DNA from: Hyposmocoma kahamanoa | Lineage: Eukaryota > Arthropoda > Insecta > Lepidoptera > Cosmopterigidae | NCBI RefSeq assembly: GCF_003589595.1 | Contig: NW_020653855.1 | Span: 1,382,489-1,446,488 of the forward strand | Length of the DNA: 64,000 nt | Direction: 5' to 3' | Shown here: one piece after another, positions 35,501 to 46,200 of the stretch | How positions within the stretch are numbered: the first letter of the stretch is position 1 | Layout of the letters: every line of letters begins with the position of its first letter | Program-made: the position numbers and the translations under genes | Notes under the pieces: generated by a model | Told to the model about the DNA's origin: nothing | The model's database searches: none | The model's input: only the letters and a program-made list of their open reading frames with translations

Positions 35501-38500
35501 CTTCTGTTAAAGACCTAGTCCACGCTCATAATAACATGCACACTCCTGAAACATTCCTCACCAAAGGAACAAATCTTTTTGCTCCGGTAGTCGAGAAAGA
35601 GTTTCCAGGAGTAGAAGCAGTATTGACAGAGGCGTTTATAGATTTGCTGACATCTGGACGTGTTGCAGAAATCCCAATCATGATTGGCTCAACAACTCTC
35701 GAGTTCACTCACGAAAGAAATGTAGACGACTTGCAAGCTTTCATTCCGGAAGACTTGAACATCGCAAGAAATTCTCCTGAGGCTATTGAAATTGCTGAAA
35801 AGATCAAGCAACTATATTACAAAGGCAAGGGACCCGGCGTCGAAAGTTTGGTTGAGTATTTCGAATTGTTATCTGATAAACTGGTGAATATAGACACGCA
35901 TAGATACGTGCAGTACTTAGTCCAGGTTTCGAAGAAACCTGTTTATTATTACAAATTTGATTACGTCGGAGAATTGAATGTTTCGAAAAAACTAATTGAG
36001 AGTTTCGGATTGAACCACGCTGCACATATGGATGACCTTGGTTATCTTTTCAAGAACGACTTTCAAGAAGGTGTGCAACCAACTTCCCAAGATATGAAGA
36101 TGAGGGAACGAATGCTAAGGCTTTGGACCAACTTTGCTAAGTGTGGGTAAGTATCTTGATCCCAATATCGGCCTATACAGACAATTAAGGACTGACACCC
36201 AAATCCAAACTTTTAAGGTTAGAGTGAATCTTTTAGACAAATCCGTACATCGACGATCATATCCTATCAATTATTCAGTTTTTTCTCTGTCAGATTTGCC
36301 CCAATTAAAATTCTAATTAGAATATTTTAAATAACGTAGGCCTTGTAAACAACATCACTAATAATATTATAGCAGCTTTCAGTTATATTTACTGTTTTGT
36401 GATAGTTTTATTGAACATGTCATACTCTGCTGTTTCTGAAGACGGAGGAAAATTACATTTACAGAGTTCTCAGTGTTCGTAAAATGTTCAATAGTCATGT
36501 AGTTGTTATCGACAGTTTTATCGACAGGATATGAAAGAAGGTAAAATTTGGCGAAAAATATTTGAATTGAGAATGTGTTTATGAATATGTTTTTTTCTTT
36601 GTGTTTTTAATAGACATAATTCTAAATATAGTACGTGGGCTGCACTATAAGTTACCGGAATGAATAATAAAAAAATACTATTATAATAAAAATACGAATT
36701 TATTGTTTCTCAAAATATTCTCCGTTAGCGTTAATGCACTTTTTCATACGAATGAACCAATTTTGAAAACATTTATGCCATTCCTCCGTGACAATCTCTG
36801 AAACATATTTTTCATACACTTCGACAGCCTCTTCAGGTGTGAAAATCGTTGATCGAGTAACTGGTTCTTAATTTTTGGAAATAAATATAAGTCACAAGGT
36901 GCCAGGTCGGGACTGTACGCGGAATGGCTCATAAGGTCAACGTTGTTCACCTTTAAAAATTCATTTGTCTGTCTAGCCGTGTGAGAATTAGCATTGTCGT
37001 GGTGCAAGATCATACGTCGTTTACGGTTATTTTTACGCAATTTGTCAAAAACTTCCGACAAACAAATGGTCGTGTACCAGTCACTATTCACGGTACAACG
37101 ATTCAACGATTCTCCAAAGCAACAGTAGCCACGTGTTCAGTCTTATTAAAAAAAGAAGCAATCATCTGCTTAGAGGCACTTTGCACGCGCGCCACTTTGG
37201 TTGGTTTCGGCTCATCTCGAAAGAGCCATACAATCGATTGCTGCTTTGTTTTGGGATCATAACTATAAATCTTATGTTTCGTCACCTGTTACTATATCCC
37301 ACACCAAATTGGACGCCCCTTCGTTGAATCTGGTAAGCATAGCATTGCACCAAGTAACGCCATACGTTTTTTGAGCCTCAGTCAAATTGTGTGGGATCTA
37401 CCGAGAGTACAGCTTTTTCACACCCAAATGTTTGTGTAGTATTGATTGTATTTGTCTCATGCCTATGCCTAAAGGTGCCCAAATCTCATGGTATGTCACA
37501 TGCCTATCTGTTTTGATCATACGGCGTACAGCATCGATACACACGACCGCGTTTGAATTCTGCAAACCAGCTATAAATAGTCGTCTTGTATGGTGCTTCA
37601 TCGCCAAAAGCAGTTTGAAGCCGAGCGAAGCTCCGTTGAGCAGTTAAATTACCGAGAGCACAGCTTTTTCACACCCAAATGTTTGTGTAGTATTGATTGT
37701 ATTTGACTCGTGCCTATGCCTTGAGATGCCTGAATCTCATGGTATGTCACGTGCCTGTCTGTTTTGATCATACGGCGGCAGCATCGATGTTTTTGTTGTT
37801 CACAGCAGAGGATGGGCGACCATCACGAAATTCGTCACTGAGATTCACACGACTGCGTTAGAATTCTGCATACCACCTATATTTAGTTGTTTGCATGGTG
37901 TTTGATCACCAAAAGCAGTTTGAAGCCGAGCGAAGTTCCGCTGAGCTGTTAAATTACACTCTATTTGATGACGCCACAGTGTAAAAACACTTGTTTTTAC
38001 ACTGTGGCGTCACTTGCCAGTCAAATGAAACAAACTGTATACTACAGCCAAAGAGTTCCATTTTCAAATGTTGTAATTACTTTTTAAATATTGTTTATGT
38101 AAGTGGCCAATTCCGAAAACTTATAGTGCGCCCTATGTATACGTATGTGAATATGAATTGCCAATTTTCGTATCAATTTACAAAAATTGACTATTCAAGT
38201 GAACCTGTGCCCAGCAGTTAGATGAATAATGGGCCGATGATGATACAAATTAAACAAGTTTGGCTATTTATTCCATAAGCGTAACTAACATTCAACCAAG
38301 AGTCGATAGAATATTTATTGATTGCAATCACTAGCTGCTTGCAAGCGGACAACACTTGAGCTATGAACTCAAAAAACTCAAAACTTAAAAAAAAACTGAC
38401 TGTAGTTAAACATAGTTGTAAGTAACTGCAAACAATGTTATTTAAGATTAGTTTTATAATTATGTTCATGTAGATAAATAAAAATCTTTTTATTATTTAT

Positions 38501-39406
38501 TTAATTTTGCTAAATAACTTCGGCTACTATTGACATGATTACAATATGATAATTGTTTTGTAGGAAGTAGGTTTCATTCCTAATCGCTGCTTCTTTAGAC
38601 ACTCTTCCTGCAGTAGTTTACGACATCACTTCTGTCTAAATTTGTACAGATACTCTCATGAATTTTCTCCTTGTTACAGTAACCCGACTCCCGAAGAAAA
38701 TCACTACCTGACTGTTACCTGGTTACCGGTATCTAAAGACAATCTTTACTACCTGAACTTAGGCAATGAGCTTTCCCTTGGAACGAACCCAGATTGTGAA
38801 AAGATGGAGTTTTGGACTTCCCTTTACAACAAACACTATAAGATCTGGGACCATCCCAAGGTCAACAACGAGGAAGTACCTAGAAAGGAACCAGAAACCT
38901 TAACAGTTGTTCAAGGAACCACTACATTTCATGAACCTGACGCAGTAGATACGGTACCAGAACCAACAAAAACCGAAGAATTGAATGTGATTGATGAACG
39001 TATAGTAGTCGAAGAACCAACAGTAATTGAAGAACCAAAAGTTGTTGATGAACCTAAAGTTGTTGATGAAGAACCGAAAATAGTTCTGGAAGACCCAAAA
39101 TTGAACCAAATCGACCCTGTCCGGGTTCAGGAAGAAGCCATTAACCAAGAAACTAACAACGGTTCTATTGAGGAACCAAAACACATAGAAACGGTTGAAC
39201 AACCAGGAACAAAGCATATGAATGGCAATGGAATAGATAAGAAAGCTACACCGCGTACCTCGAATGAAATTAAAATGGTGCAAAACGCAAATGGAATTCC
39301 CAAAGATGTAATAAGAGCGAATGACCCCCCAGAGGACGACTTACCCAAAAATATTGGCGTTAACAAATTCGTGAATTTCTTCGAATCACTTGGAGGTAAA
39401 AAGTAA
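29582..39406 (+). CDS. Carboxylesterase CXE-1 (alpha-esterase type), three coding exons
   Basis: A carboxyl/cholinesterase family serine hydrolase cleaving carboxylic esters. Coding exons are 29582-29719, 34876-36146 and 38680-39406, joined by GT-AG introns of 5156 and 2533 bases in phases 0 and 2, giving 711 residues. MTETPIVRLEQGQLQG starts the protein with no signal peptide, so a cytosolic place is likely. Family marks are YYSFQGIPYAKPPLGSLRFK (27-46), ENCLFLNVYTP, oxyanion-hole HGGGF (106-110), nucleophile GESCGG with Ser188, Glu322 in GSTTLE and His430 in AAHMDDL. The triad is complete, so it is probably active. The residue after the Ser is Cys, where Ala is usual. The core ends near residue 531 (KIWDHPKV); the last 180 residues are an acidic Glu/Pro/Val-rich tail not normal for the family (about 520-560 residues). 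An acceptor site at 29570-29571 implies a further 5' exon, not found; the frame is open up to it. Introns hold a mariner, SINE and MITEs. Substrate unknown. Confidence 0.93.
30050..30160 (+). repeat. Interspersed repeat family A, decayed, in CXE-1 intron 1
   Basis: 'cattcagagctttaaattaa' and 'gagggcactgcctc' match family A; the ends are lost. Another end fragment lies at 30595-30650 ('tttccctggacgaacatttt'). Confidence 0.55.
30660..32445. other. CXE-1 intron 1 sequence, no gene recognised
   Basis: Long unassigned intron stretch, AT-rich, with a GAAA microsatellite at about 32003-32023. ORFs here are short and look like chance. Confidence 0.4.
32446..32676 (+). mobile_element. MITE family C, internally deleted
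   Basis: It has the same ends as 7885-8171 (CATTGACTTACAAATAAATG; TTGCAAGTCAATG) but lacks about 55 internal bases. It lies in CXE-1 intron 1. Confidence 0.75.
33169..33711. mobile_element. Inverted-repeat element of about 540 bases
   Basis: Ends are complementary over about 40 bases (TAGTGATGAAAGAGACTCGG against the complement of ACTGAGTCTCTTCATTACTA). The interior is full of short 'gagtcg/aagtctttta' repeats and has no ORF. The flanks 'aaatta' and 'aaattg' could be a target duplication. Non-autonomous, superfamily unknown. Confidence 0.65.
33888..34080 (+). repeat. tRNA-derived SINE, family E, best copy
   Basis: Head 'cgtggttaccacgccggact', B box GGTTCGATTCC, tail 'atggcctacatttatttctc' to 'gttgagtgtgttcgtt'. 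It sits in CXE-1 intron 1 on the same strand as the gene. Confidence 0.8.
34090..34875. other. End of CXE-1 intron 1
   Basis: No repeat family or gene recognised. The stretch ends in the splice acceptor TTACTGTTCCAG before exon 2. Confidence 0.5.
36631..38140 (-). mobile_element. Broken mariner transposon in CXE-1 intron 2
   Basis: Inverted ends GGGCTGCACTATAAGTTACC (36637) and, on the other strand, GGGCGCACTATAAGTTTTCG (ending near 38114) bound a decayed transposase. Minus-strand pieces include AEFKRGRV, YEDPKTK-like YSYDPKTKQQSIVWLF, DEPKPTKVARVQSASKQM, MILHHDNANSHTA and YSPDLAPCDLYLFP, the catalytic region of mariner-type D,D34D transposases. Frames change several times. The N-terminal part is present twice (37387-37640 and 37641-37960), a partial tandem duplication. 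A perfect 19-base hairpin stands at 37969-38012. Confidence 0.85.
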
Positions 39407-41059
39407 TCGATTTGAATTATAACGTACACCACATTTGTAAGGTTGATATTCGGAACAACGCTGCAGACTCAAACTACAGACTTTAACGGCAGAGAGCAGT
39501 CCATAGTTGCGTCACCTGCGGTCTGCAGTGCAGTTCGGGATTGCACCTGACAAAAAACCTGTCACTTGTAGATATTACGTGTGTAGGACTTCAATACGTT
39601 GACAGTACGTATACACGAGTGCATGGCCAAAGCCGAAAGAGGGTAAATAGTAAAAATCATTGTTTGATGTGAAATCTAAAATTTTCTCTCCCTTCTCCGT
39701 TGACTCAGCGATCCGAAGTGGGTCATGGCTCTGTCTAGTGCGGTATCCTTCCTGTTCTCTGCGTGTAGGACGTCTCATGTAGGCCCTTCTCATCTCCCTA
39801 TAAACTGGCACCCTTTAGCCAACGGAGTCCTGCAGACTTGTTTATCTAAAATAGTCTAAATTATTATTTTTTCTTTCAAAGTCGTTCATCACCTTTATAC
39901 GTCATAATTTCATAAAACATAGATTTAGAAAAAATATTAATATTATGCTGTATTTATAACATTCCATTATTATGTTCACGAGAAATTTTTAATTTAAATT
40001 AATGTAGTTATTTATAATTAACGAAATTTATTTTTTGACTATGTCATTCAAGGACTGTACTCGTAGCATGATTTGTATTCTGCTCTCCTTGTCATAACTA
40101 TAGTATAAAGATATAAATAAGATCATTGGGTTTAGGTAATTAACTAAAGCGTGAAACACAGAAAACGGGTGCGGGACGGGCCGGGTCGGGAGCACGGCGG
40201 GTATAATTCCGTGTATTTTTTTTAAATGTGAGCAACACACCGATGTAAATTCATTTTCAAAGAGGACTGTATCAGCGACCGCCATCTTGAATGTTTGATA
40301 ACCAACTGAATGATGTGCAGCGTCTTCACAGCACATCAGTGAAACACAGCGTGTGTATGGAATGCCGCATCTAGTATGCTAGAACATAGATATCGTTGAG
40401 TTTTCGCTTTATTGGTACGCAACAACAACGTAGTTGACATTTTTTGGACGCCAATATCTCGAAAGTTAACAAAATGCAAATGCATTAGTTATGATAAGGA
40501 GTACAGTATTATTTTAAAGACGTAACAATTTTGTCGTTCAAAAACAATTAAGAATTATGTAGTAATGTTTGTAATTATTTAAAATTGTAGATATGTGCCA
40601 ATATTGAATCCTAGTATATTTTATAAAGTAATAAATACTTATTGTGAATTAAGAAATAATTGTTATTTTATAGTCATTTATTGTTAGCATTATTTTTATA
40701 ATTATTATTGTGTAATTAAATAAAAATTACGTATATTTCAAATGTAGTTTAGTTCTGGTCGACTTTACTGGTACAAACAACGGCAAATTTTTATTTATTT
40801 GCCGAGAAAACTTCTTTTTCTGCATCTGAAGCCATGTAGATGAGAGCTTCTAAGGTCCACAATAAACTTAAGAGGTCTATGCTATGGGTTATCTATTAAT
40901 TACACAAGTTCTACGAAAAATTGTTTTGAATTTTGTCAGTCATACCAGTGGTATTTTTTGGGTTGGATACGGGAAAAACAATGAAAAAAATCCATCACTT
41001 GTTGTATATATATGTACAAATCACGTAATTTTGCACTTTTTTGACATACGAAGAATACG
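39407..41059. other. CXE-1 downstream region
   Basis: No gene recognised. Possible polyadenylation hexamers AATAAA occur near 40625 and 40721, but none can be assigned. The minus-strand ORF 40028-40336 has no domain that I know. Confidence 0.4.
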
Positions 41060-41250
41060 CACATACAACTGCCACCTTACCTATTTCTGCCGCCAAGCAG
41101 TAGAGTGAGCATTACTACGTTCTAGTTCCGAAGGTAGCTCTAGGTAGCTGGTGAAACTACAGGCACATGGGCCTTGTCAGCTTATGTCTCAGAGTGTCGG
41201 ACGCAGTGGCAGTGCCCCTCAGATCTTTATGATTTAAAGCTTCTCAGAGC
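41060..41250 (-). repeat. Interspersed repeat family A
   Basis: Reverse copy from 'tatttctgccgccaagcagt' to 'tgcccctcagatctttatga'. The outer end is missing, and the tandem array follows 40 bases on. Confidence 0.7.
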
Positions 41251-41288
41251 TTAAAAAATAAATTTGTTGTGTAGTTTACATAGCGTGC

Positions 41289-41695
41289 CTTATTCCAGCG
41301 TGACCATGGTCGAGTTTTGGAAATGTAACTAGACAGAAAAAAAATCGCTATTTAGTCGGTTCTAATCGCAAAAAAACTAGATTTAGTCGGTCCGCCGTTC
41401 AAAAGTTATGAGGGTGTTTTACTGTCCACGCTGGAATAAGCTTATTCCAGCGGCACCATTTCTCAATCTCGAGAACCACAACACCTAGCTTAGATCTGAA
41501 TACACTAAAAAAAGTCATGATTTAGTCGGTTCTAGTCGTAAAAAACTAAATTTAGTAGTTACGCCGTTTGAAGTTATTACGGTGTTTTACTGTCCACGCT
41601 GAAATAAGCTTATTCCGGCGGCATCATTTTTGAATCTCGAGAACTACAGCTCCTAGCTTAGATTTGAATGAACCCAAAAAAAGTCGGGAAATTTT
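41289..41695 (+). repeat. Tandem array of a small inverted-repeat unit
   Basis: Three units begin at 41289, 41441 and 41609 (periods 152 and 168). Each starts CTTATTCCAGCG-like and ends with its complement CGCTGGAATAAG. The junction of units 1 and 2 is a perfect 24-base palindrome (41429-41452). The internal sequence 'tttagtcggttctaatcgca' is shared. The third unit is partial. Confidence 0.8.
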
Positions 41696-41911
41696 AGAAT
41701 TAACTGGTAAACCGTGTGCTCGCGCTATTTTTTTTCTCAACCCGATATATGCAACAAGGATTTCTCCATTCCCTCCCAGGTGGAGCCACTATGCGTGGAG
41801 CGCTTAGGGGATGGAAAAAAAATAATAATGGACAGGAGCTGGCCCTATGTACGGAATAAGACAATAACATGTTTATGTACGCACATATCATACTCTCTAT
41901 AATGTGTTAAC

Positions 41912-42030
41912 TGCCTCCATGGCCGAACGGTTTCCATGCCGGACTGCCACGCAGAGGTCCCAGGTTCGATTCCCGGGCCGGGAGAAATATTTGTATGGCC
42001 TACATTTATTTCTCTCGTGAGTTTGAATTA
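41912..42030 (+). repeat. tRNA-derived SINE, family E, truncated tail
   Basis: Head GCCTCCATGGCCGAACGG with B box GGTTCGATTCC and the family tail up to 'ctctcgtgagtttg', then unrelated sequence. The repeat shared with 15650-15745 follows at 42105-42205, and a reverse piece of the SINE tail is at 42390-42480. Confidence 0.75.
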
Positions 42031-42519
42031 TGTCGGTAATATATGTGGTGTACTTTATATACACTACAATATTCAGGTTTTTTTCAGGGTGCAATCGCAC
42101 CCTCTGGACAGCATCAACGGCCCCCAATTGCTTCGGACCTCGGAACCTACTGTCTCTTCAGCGACTATTAGGAGGCGGTAGGGACCACTTTGGGAAACTA
42201 TGCCTTAGAGGTTAGGTTAGGTCGCGGATTGTTTTGTTCCGGTACTCATCACATCAGTAGCAACCCGTTTATAAGTCCTACTGCTGAGCAGGGTTCTCCT
42301 TTAAGGCGAGTGCTTTTAAGCCATAGTCAGCCATATTGGCCCAATGCTGATAGGACAGAAAGATGCTGCATTGAGCGACATTAATTTACAAGAAAGATAT
42401 TTCGGAGTGCAACCCGCACAAATTACACTCAAACTCACGAGAGAAATAAAATGTAGTCCATACAAACATTTCTCCGTTTACGTGGATTCAAGAATTGCTA
42501 CCTATTTGTTACCTTTTTA

Positions 42520-42937
42520 ACCGAGTTCAAAAAAGGAGGAGGTTCTCAATTAGACTGTATGTTTTTTTGTATGTATGTTACGCGATAACTCCGGTATTTG
42601 TGAACCGATTTTCATGATTCTTTTTTTGCTGTACTTCCATAGTGGTCCCATTCCATTTTGAAGAAAATCATCCACCTCTAAGGGTGGCTGCTCACGCATG
42701 AAGATTCATTTTTATAAATAGCGTCCAACTTTAATTTAGGAGCAATTATTTTAATGGTTGATTTTGCTATTTCTCCACTTCAAGGCGTTTTTCTCTGATT
42801 ATACTTTGAGTAGTGAGAACCGATTTTTATTATCTCCATTGTCAAGTCCTGTATAGTGGCGAACTAGGGGATATTTCAATAAAACTTAGCATATATACAT
42901 AATTCCACGTACTTTTGAGGTCGGTTTTTTTAGTAAG
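42520..42937 (+). repeat. Interspersed repeat family B with insertion
   Basis: 'accgagttcaaaaaaggagg' to 'gaggtcggtttttttagtaa', with about 150 extra bases (42690-42850) inside. It abuts the BEL/Pao LTR. Confidence 0.65.
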
Positions 42938-42938
42938 C

Positions 42939-43283
42939 TGTACTGAGATTAATTAAATAACGGCTACCTTTGATATATTTTGAGAAATTAAATAAAATGA
43001 TCCGCCGTTCTGATATCAGGATGGCTTCAGTATGAAGGGAGCAGAGTTTCCAAAAGTATGTATGTTTACGCAGGAATGCAGGGTGTGAAAGAAAGGTCTT
43101 CTGTTCGTTTTCAATATGCTGAATGTAATGTACTTAGAAATGAATACAAAAATATAATTATATTAAACAATGCGTCTGATGCGCTAATTCTCGCAGAGTG
43201 AGAAAAAAAGAAAATGACAGCTCCGATGCGAGGCGAAGTGTGGGAGGCGGGCCGGCTGCGCTTTTTTGTCGCGTGCGTTAACA
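42939..43283 (-). repeat. Putative 3' LTR of the BEL/Pao element
   Basis: Read on the minus strand it begins TGTTAACGCACGCGAC right after the integrase end (the stop codon TAA overlaps it) and could end CTCAGTACA. The purine-rich GAGGAGCT before it could serve as the polypurine tract. No 5' LTR is found in the window, so the borders are inferred. Confidence 0.45.
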
Positions 43284-46200
43284 AGCTCCTCGGGGTGGAA
43301 CATTCTGTTCCACTGCATCAGTTATAGGTAGTACACCTAGTCGGTTGTAGGCTCGGGTCAGGACTCCCAACTTAGTGTAGACGTCAGCGACGCGTGGGCA
43401 GCCATCTGAAGATCCATGTAGCTGCACGATGCGGCCCAGCAACCAGCGATTGGGCGGGAGGCGGTCGTCGTTGATCACCACCATGTTTCCGATGCTTAGC
43501 TGTTTTTCACCTGGTCTCTGCCACTTGACTCGTTTTTGAAGCTCTGAAACGTATTCTCTGTAGTAACGGCTCCAGAACTGATCAATGAGCGCTCGTATTC
43601 GTTTGTAACGAGGCAAGGTGCCAATGTTTGCTTCGTTCGTCAAGCGAACCACAGGAGAAGGCAACATCGTGAGAGAACGTCCAAGAATGAAATGAGAAGG
43701 AGTCAGAGGTGCAAGGTCGTTTGGATATGAGGAGAGGGGGGTTAAGGGCCTTGAGTTAAGAATTCCTTCGATTTGTACTAACAGAGTGTTAATTTCCTCA
43801 TAGGTAAGATGAGTGAGAGATAGCATTCTTTTTAAATGATGTTTAACAGACTGCACTGAACGTTCAGCTAAACCGTTAAAGTGGGGACTGTAAGCTGGCG
43901 AAAATTTAAATTTAATTTGCTGTTCCGCTGCATACGCACTTATATCATTGCATTTGGACTTAAGAAACCTTGAAAATTCATTGCAAGCACCAACAAAGTT
44001 GGTTCCATTGTCCGAGTATATGCTGAGAGGTTTGCCTTTACGAGCGATAAAACGATTTAGAGCGGCAATGAAAGCCTCCGCGCTTAAATCAGTTACAAGT
44101 TCTATGTGTACAGCCCTTACAGCTTGACAAACGAATACATAAACGTATGCTTTTATTAAGCGGCAACCTCTACCTTTTCTGTCAGCCAGTAAAACAGGAC
44201 CACAATAATCAGTAGATACATGACTAAAAACAAATTCAGCCTGAAGGCGATTCCTTGGCAAATTACTCATTTTAGGTTGAATTGACCTTCCCGCAAATCT
44301 ACAACAAATTATGCATTCATGTGTCACTTTCCTTGCTATATTCCTACCACCTTCGATCCAGTACTTATGACGCATGACTGATAGCAGCAACTGGGGTCCG
44401 GCATGCATGAACAACCTGTGATAGTGCCGGAACAATAACAGAGTTACATGATGAGCTGCATGCAGTAGAATGGGGTGTTTGGTTTCATAGTCATAGTTGG
44501 AGTTGCTTAATCTACCACCGACACGAACGACCTGCTCCTCAGCTAAGAATGGATTCAAATTTTGTATTTGGGACTTGCATGAAAGCTGCCCTTTGTGAAG
44601 GAAACTATTATATTCTTTAGCGAAACAATCCATTTGAACGATTTTACACAAGAGGAGACTGGCGTGATTCAGTTCAGGCACCTTCAGGTATCCTGCATTT
44701 CTATTTTCACGGTTCCTGCAATTATAGACGAATCTGAGCAGATATGCAATCACTCTTTGTAACTTGCCATATGCTGAAAAACGAAGAATGAAATCATTCT
44801 GATCAGTAGCTAAGTTACAACTAAGCTGATGTACATCAGCATCAATTGAGAAAGTAGGTGGCCATGCCACCACAATTTGGAATTTTTAAGCTGTTTGGCG
44901 TCGCAGCCGCGAGAGCCAATGTCAGCAGGATTGAGCGCAGTAGGTACATGCCTCCACTGGTCCGAGTCAGTGGATTCAGTTATTTCATTTATCTTAATCA
45001 GAACAAAGGCCTTGAGGCTCGCCCTTGGTGTTCTAATCTAACCCAAAACCACCAGAAGTGGCAGCTGTCTATGTTAAGTCTTAAAGACCCTTTTACAATA
45101 TTTGCTAACCGGACCGCCAATAAAGCACCGCTAAGCTCCAAGCGCGGTACTGTCATTCCTTTGAGCGGTGCAATCATTTTAGCTGCAATCAAATTAATCA
45201 CAATTTTACCACACTCTGTAACTGAGCGTAAATAGATACAGGCACATACAGTGCCTGCAGAGAAGCGTCACAAAAGGCATGTAACTCTATTCTTTTGGGG
45301 GATTCGCACAGTGCATGTCGGGGTATAATGATCTCATTCAACACCGTAATTGACTTTAAAAATGTTAGCCAGTTATGCTCTGTTTCAATAGGTAAATTTT
45401 CATCCCAAGACAATTTAGAAGACCAGAGCTTTTGCATGATAAGCTTTGCTTGCAGTATGCAAGGATTGACGAGGCCGAGAGGATCAAAGATCTGACCAAT
45501 AGTGGACAAAACCGACCTTTTGCTAGACCCTTTGATACTGTCTGGATTTGTGTCTAAACTTTTTGAGAAGAATAAACAGTCCGATTTGCAGGACCATCGT
45601 AGGCCCAGCGTTTTAGCATGGTCATCACTTGTTAATTTTAATAAATCGTCTCCTCAGTCGTCTTGTATGTTCTCCAACACGATTGAACTATTTGAGCGCC
45701 ACTTTCTGAGGTGAAATTGAGCCTTCTTAGCTGGTTTTGAACGCCTTGACAAATCTCTGATAATTCAGTTTCAGAGCTGTGTCCACTGATGTAATCATCA
45801 ACGTAAATATCATGCAATATAGACTCTGACACCGCAGAAGCAAGAGAGGAAGCCTTTGAAAATTCTATGCATTCGTATGCTAGCTGCATCAAACACCTTG
45901 TGGTGGCTAGCCACATGGCTGAGGCAGTTCCATAGCTCACCGTATTGAGGCGGTAGAGGTTCAGCTCCTGAGAGGGATCAAAGCGCCAAAGAATCTGTTG
46001 TAGGCCGCGTTGGTCTTCAGATATGAGTACGCAACGATACATCTTCTCACAATCCGAAGTGACGACATATCTGTGCTGTCGAAAACGTATTAAAATGTTT
46101 ATTAAATCGTCCTGGATCTTTGGGCCTACACATTGAATGTCATTGAAGGAAACACCAGTAGAGGTGGCTGTTGAGGCATCAAATACTGAACGCAGTTTAG

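Noticed and set aside
38900..39283. Minus-strand ORF opposite CXE-1 exon 3
   Set aside because: It is the mirror of the acidic repeat tail (Phe/Trp-rich by complement) and has no independent evidence.
40028..40336. Minus-strand ORF of 102 codons downstream of CXE-1
   Set aside because: It has no recognisable domain and no evident splice partners; probably chance.
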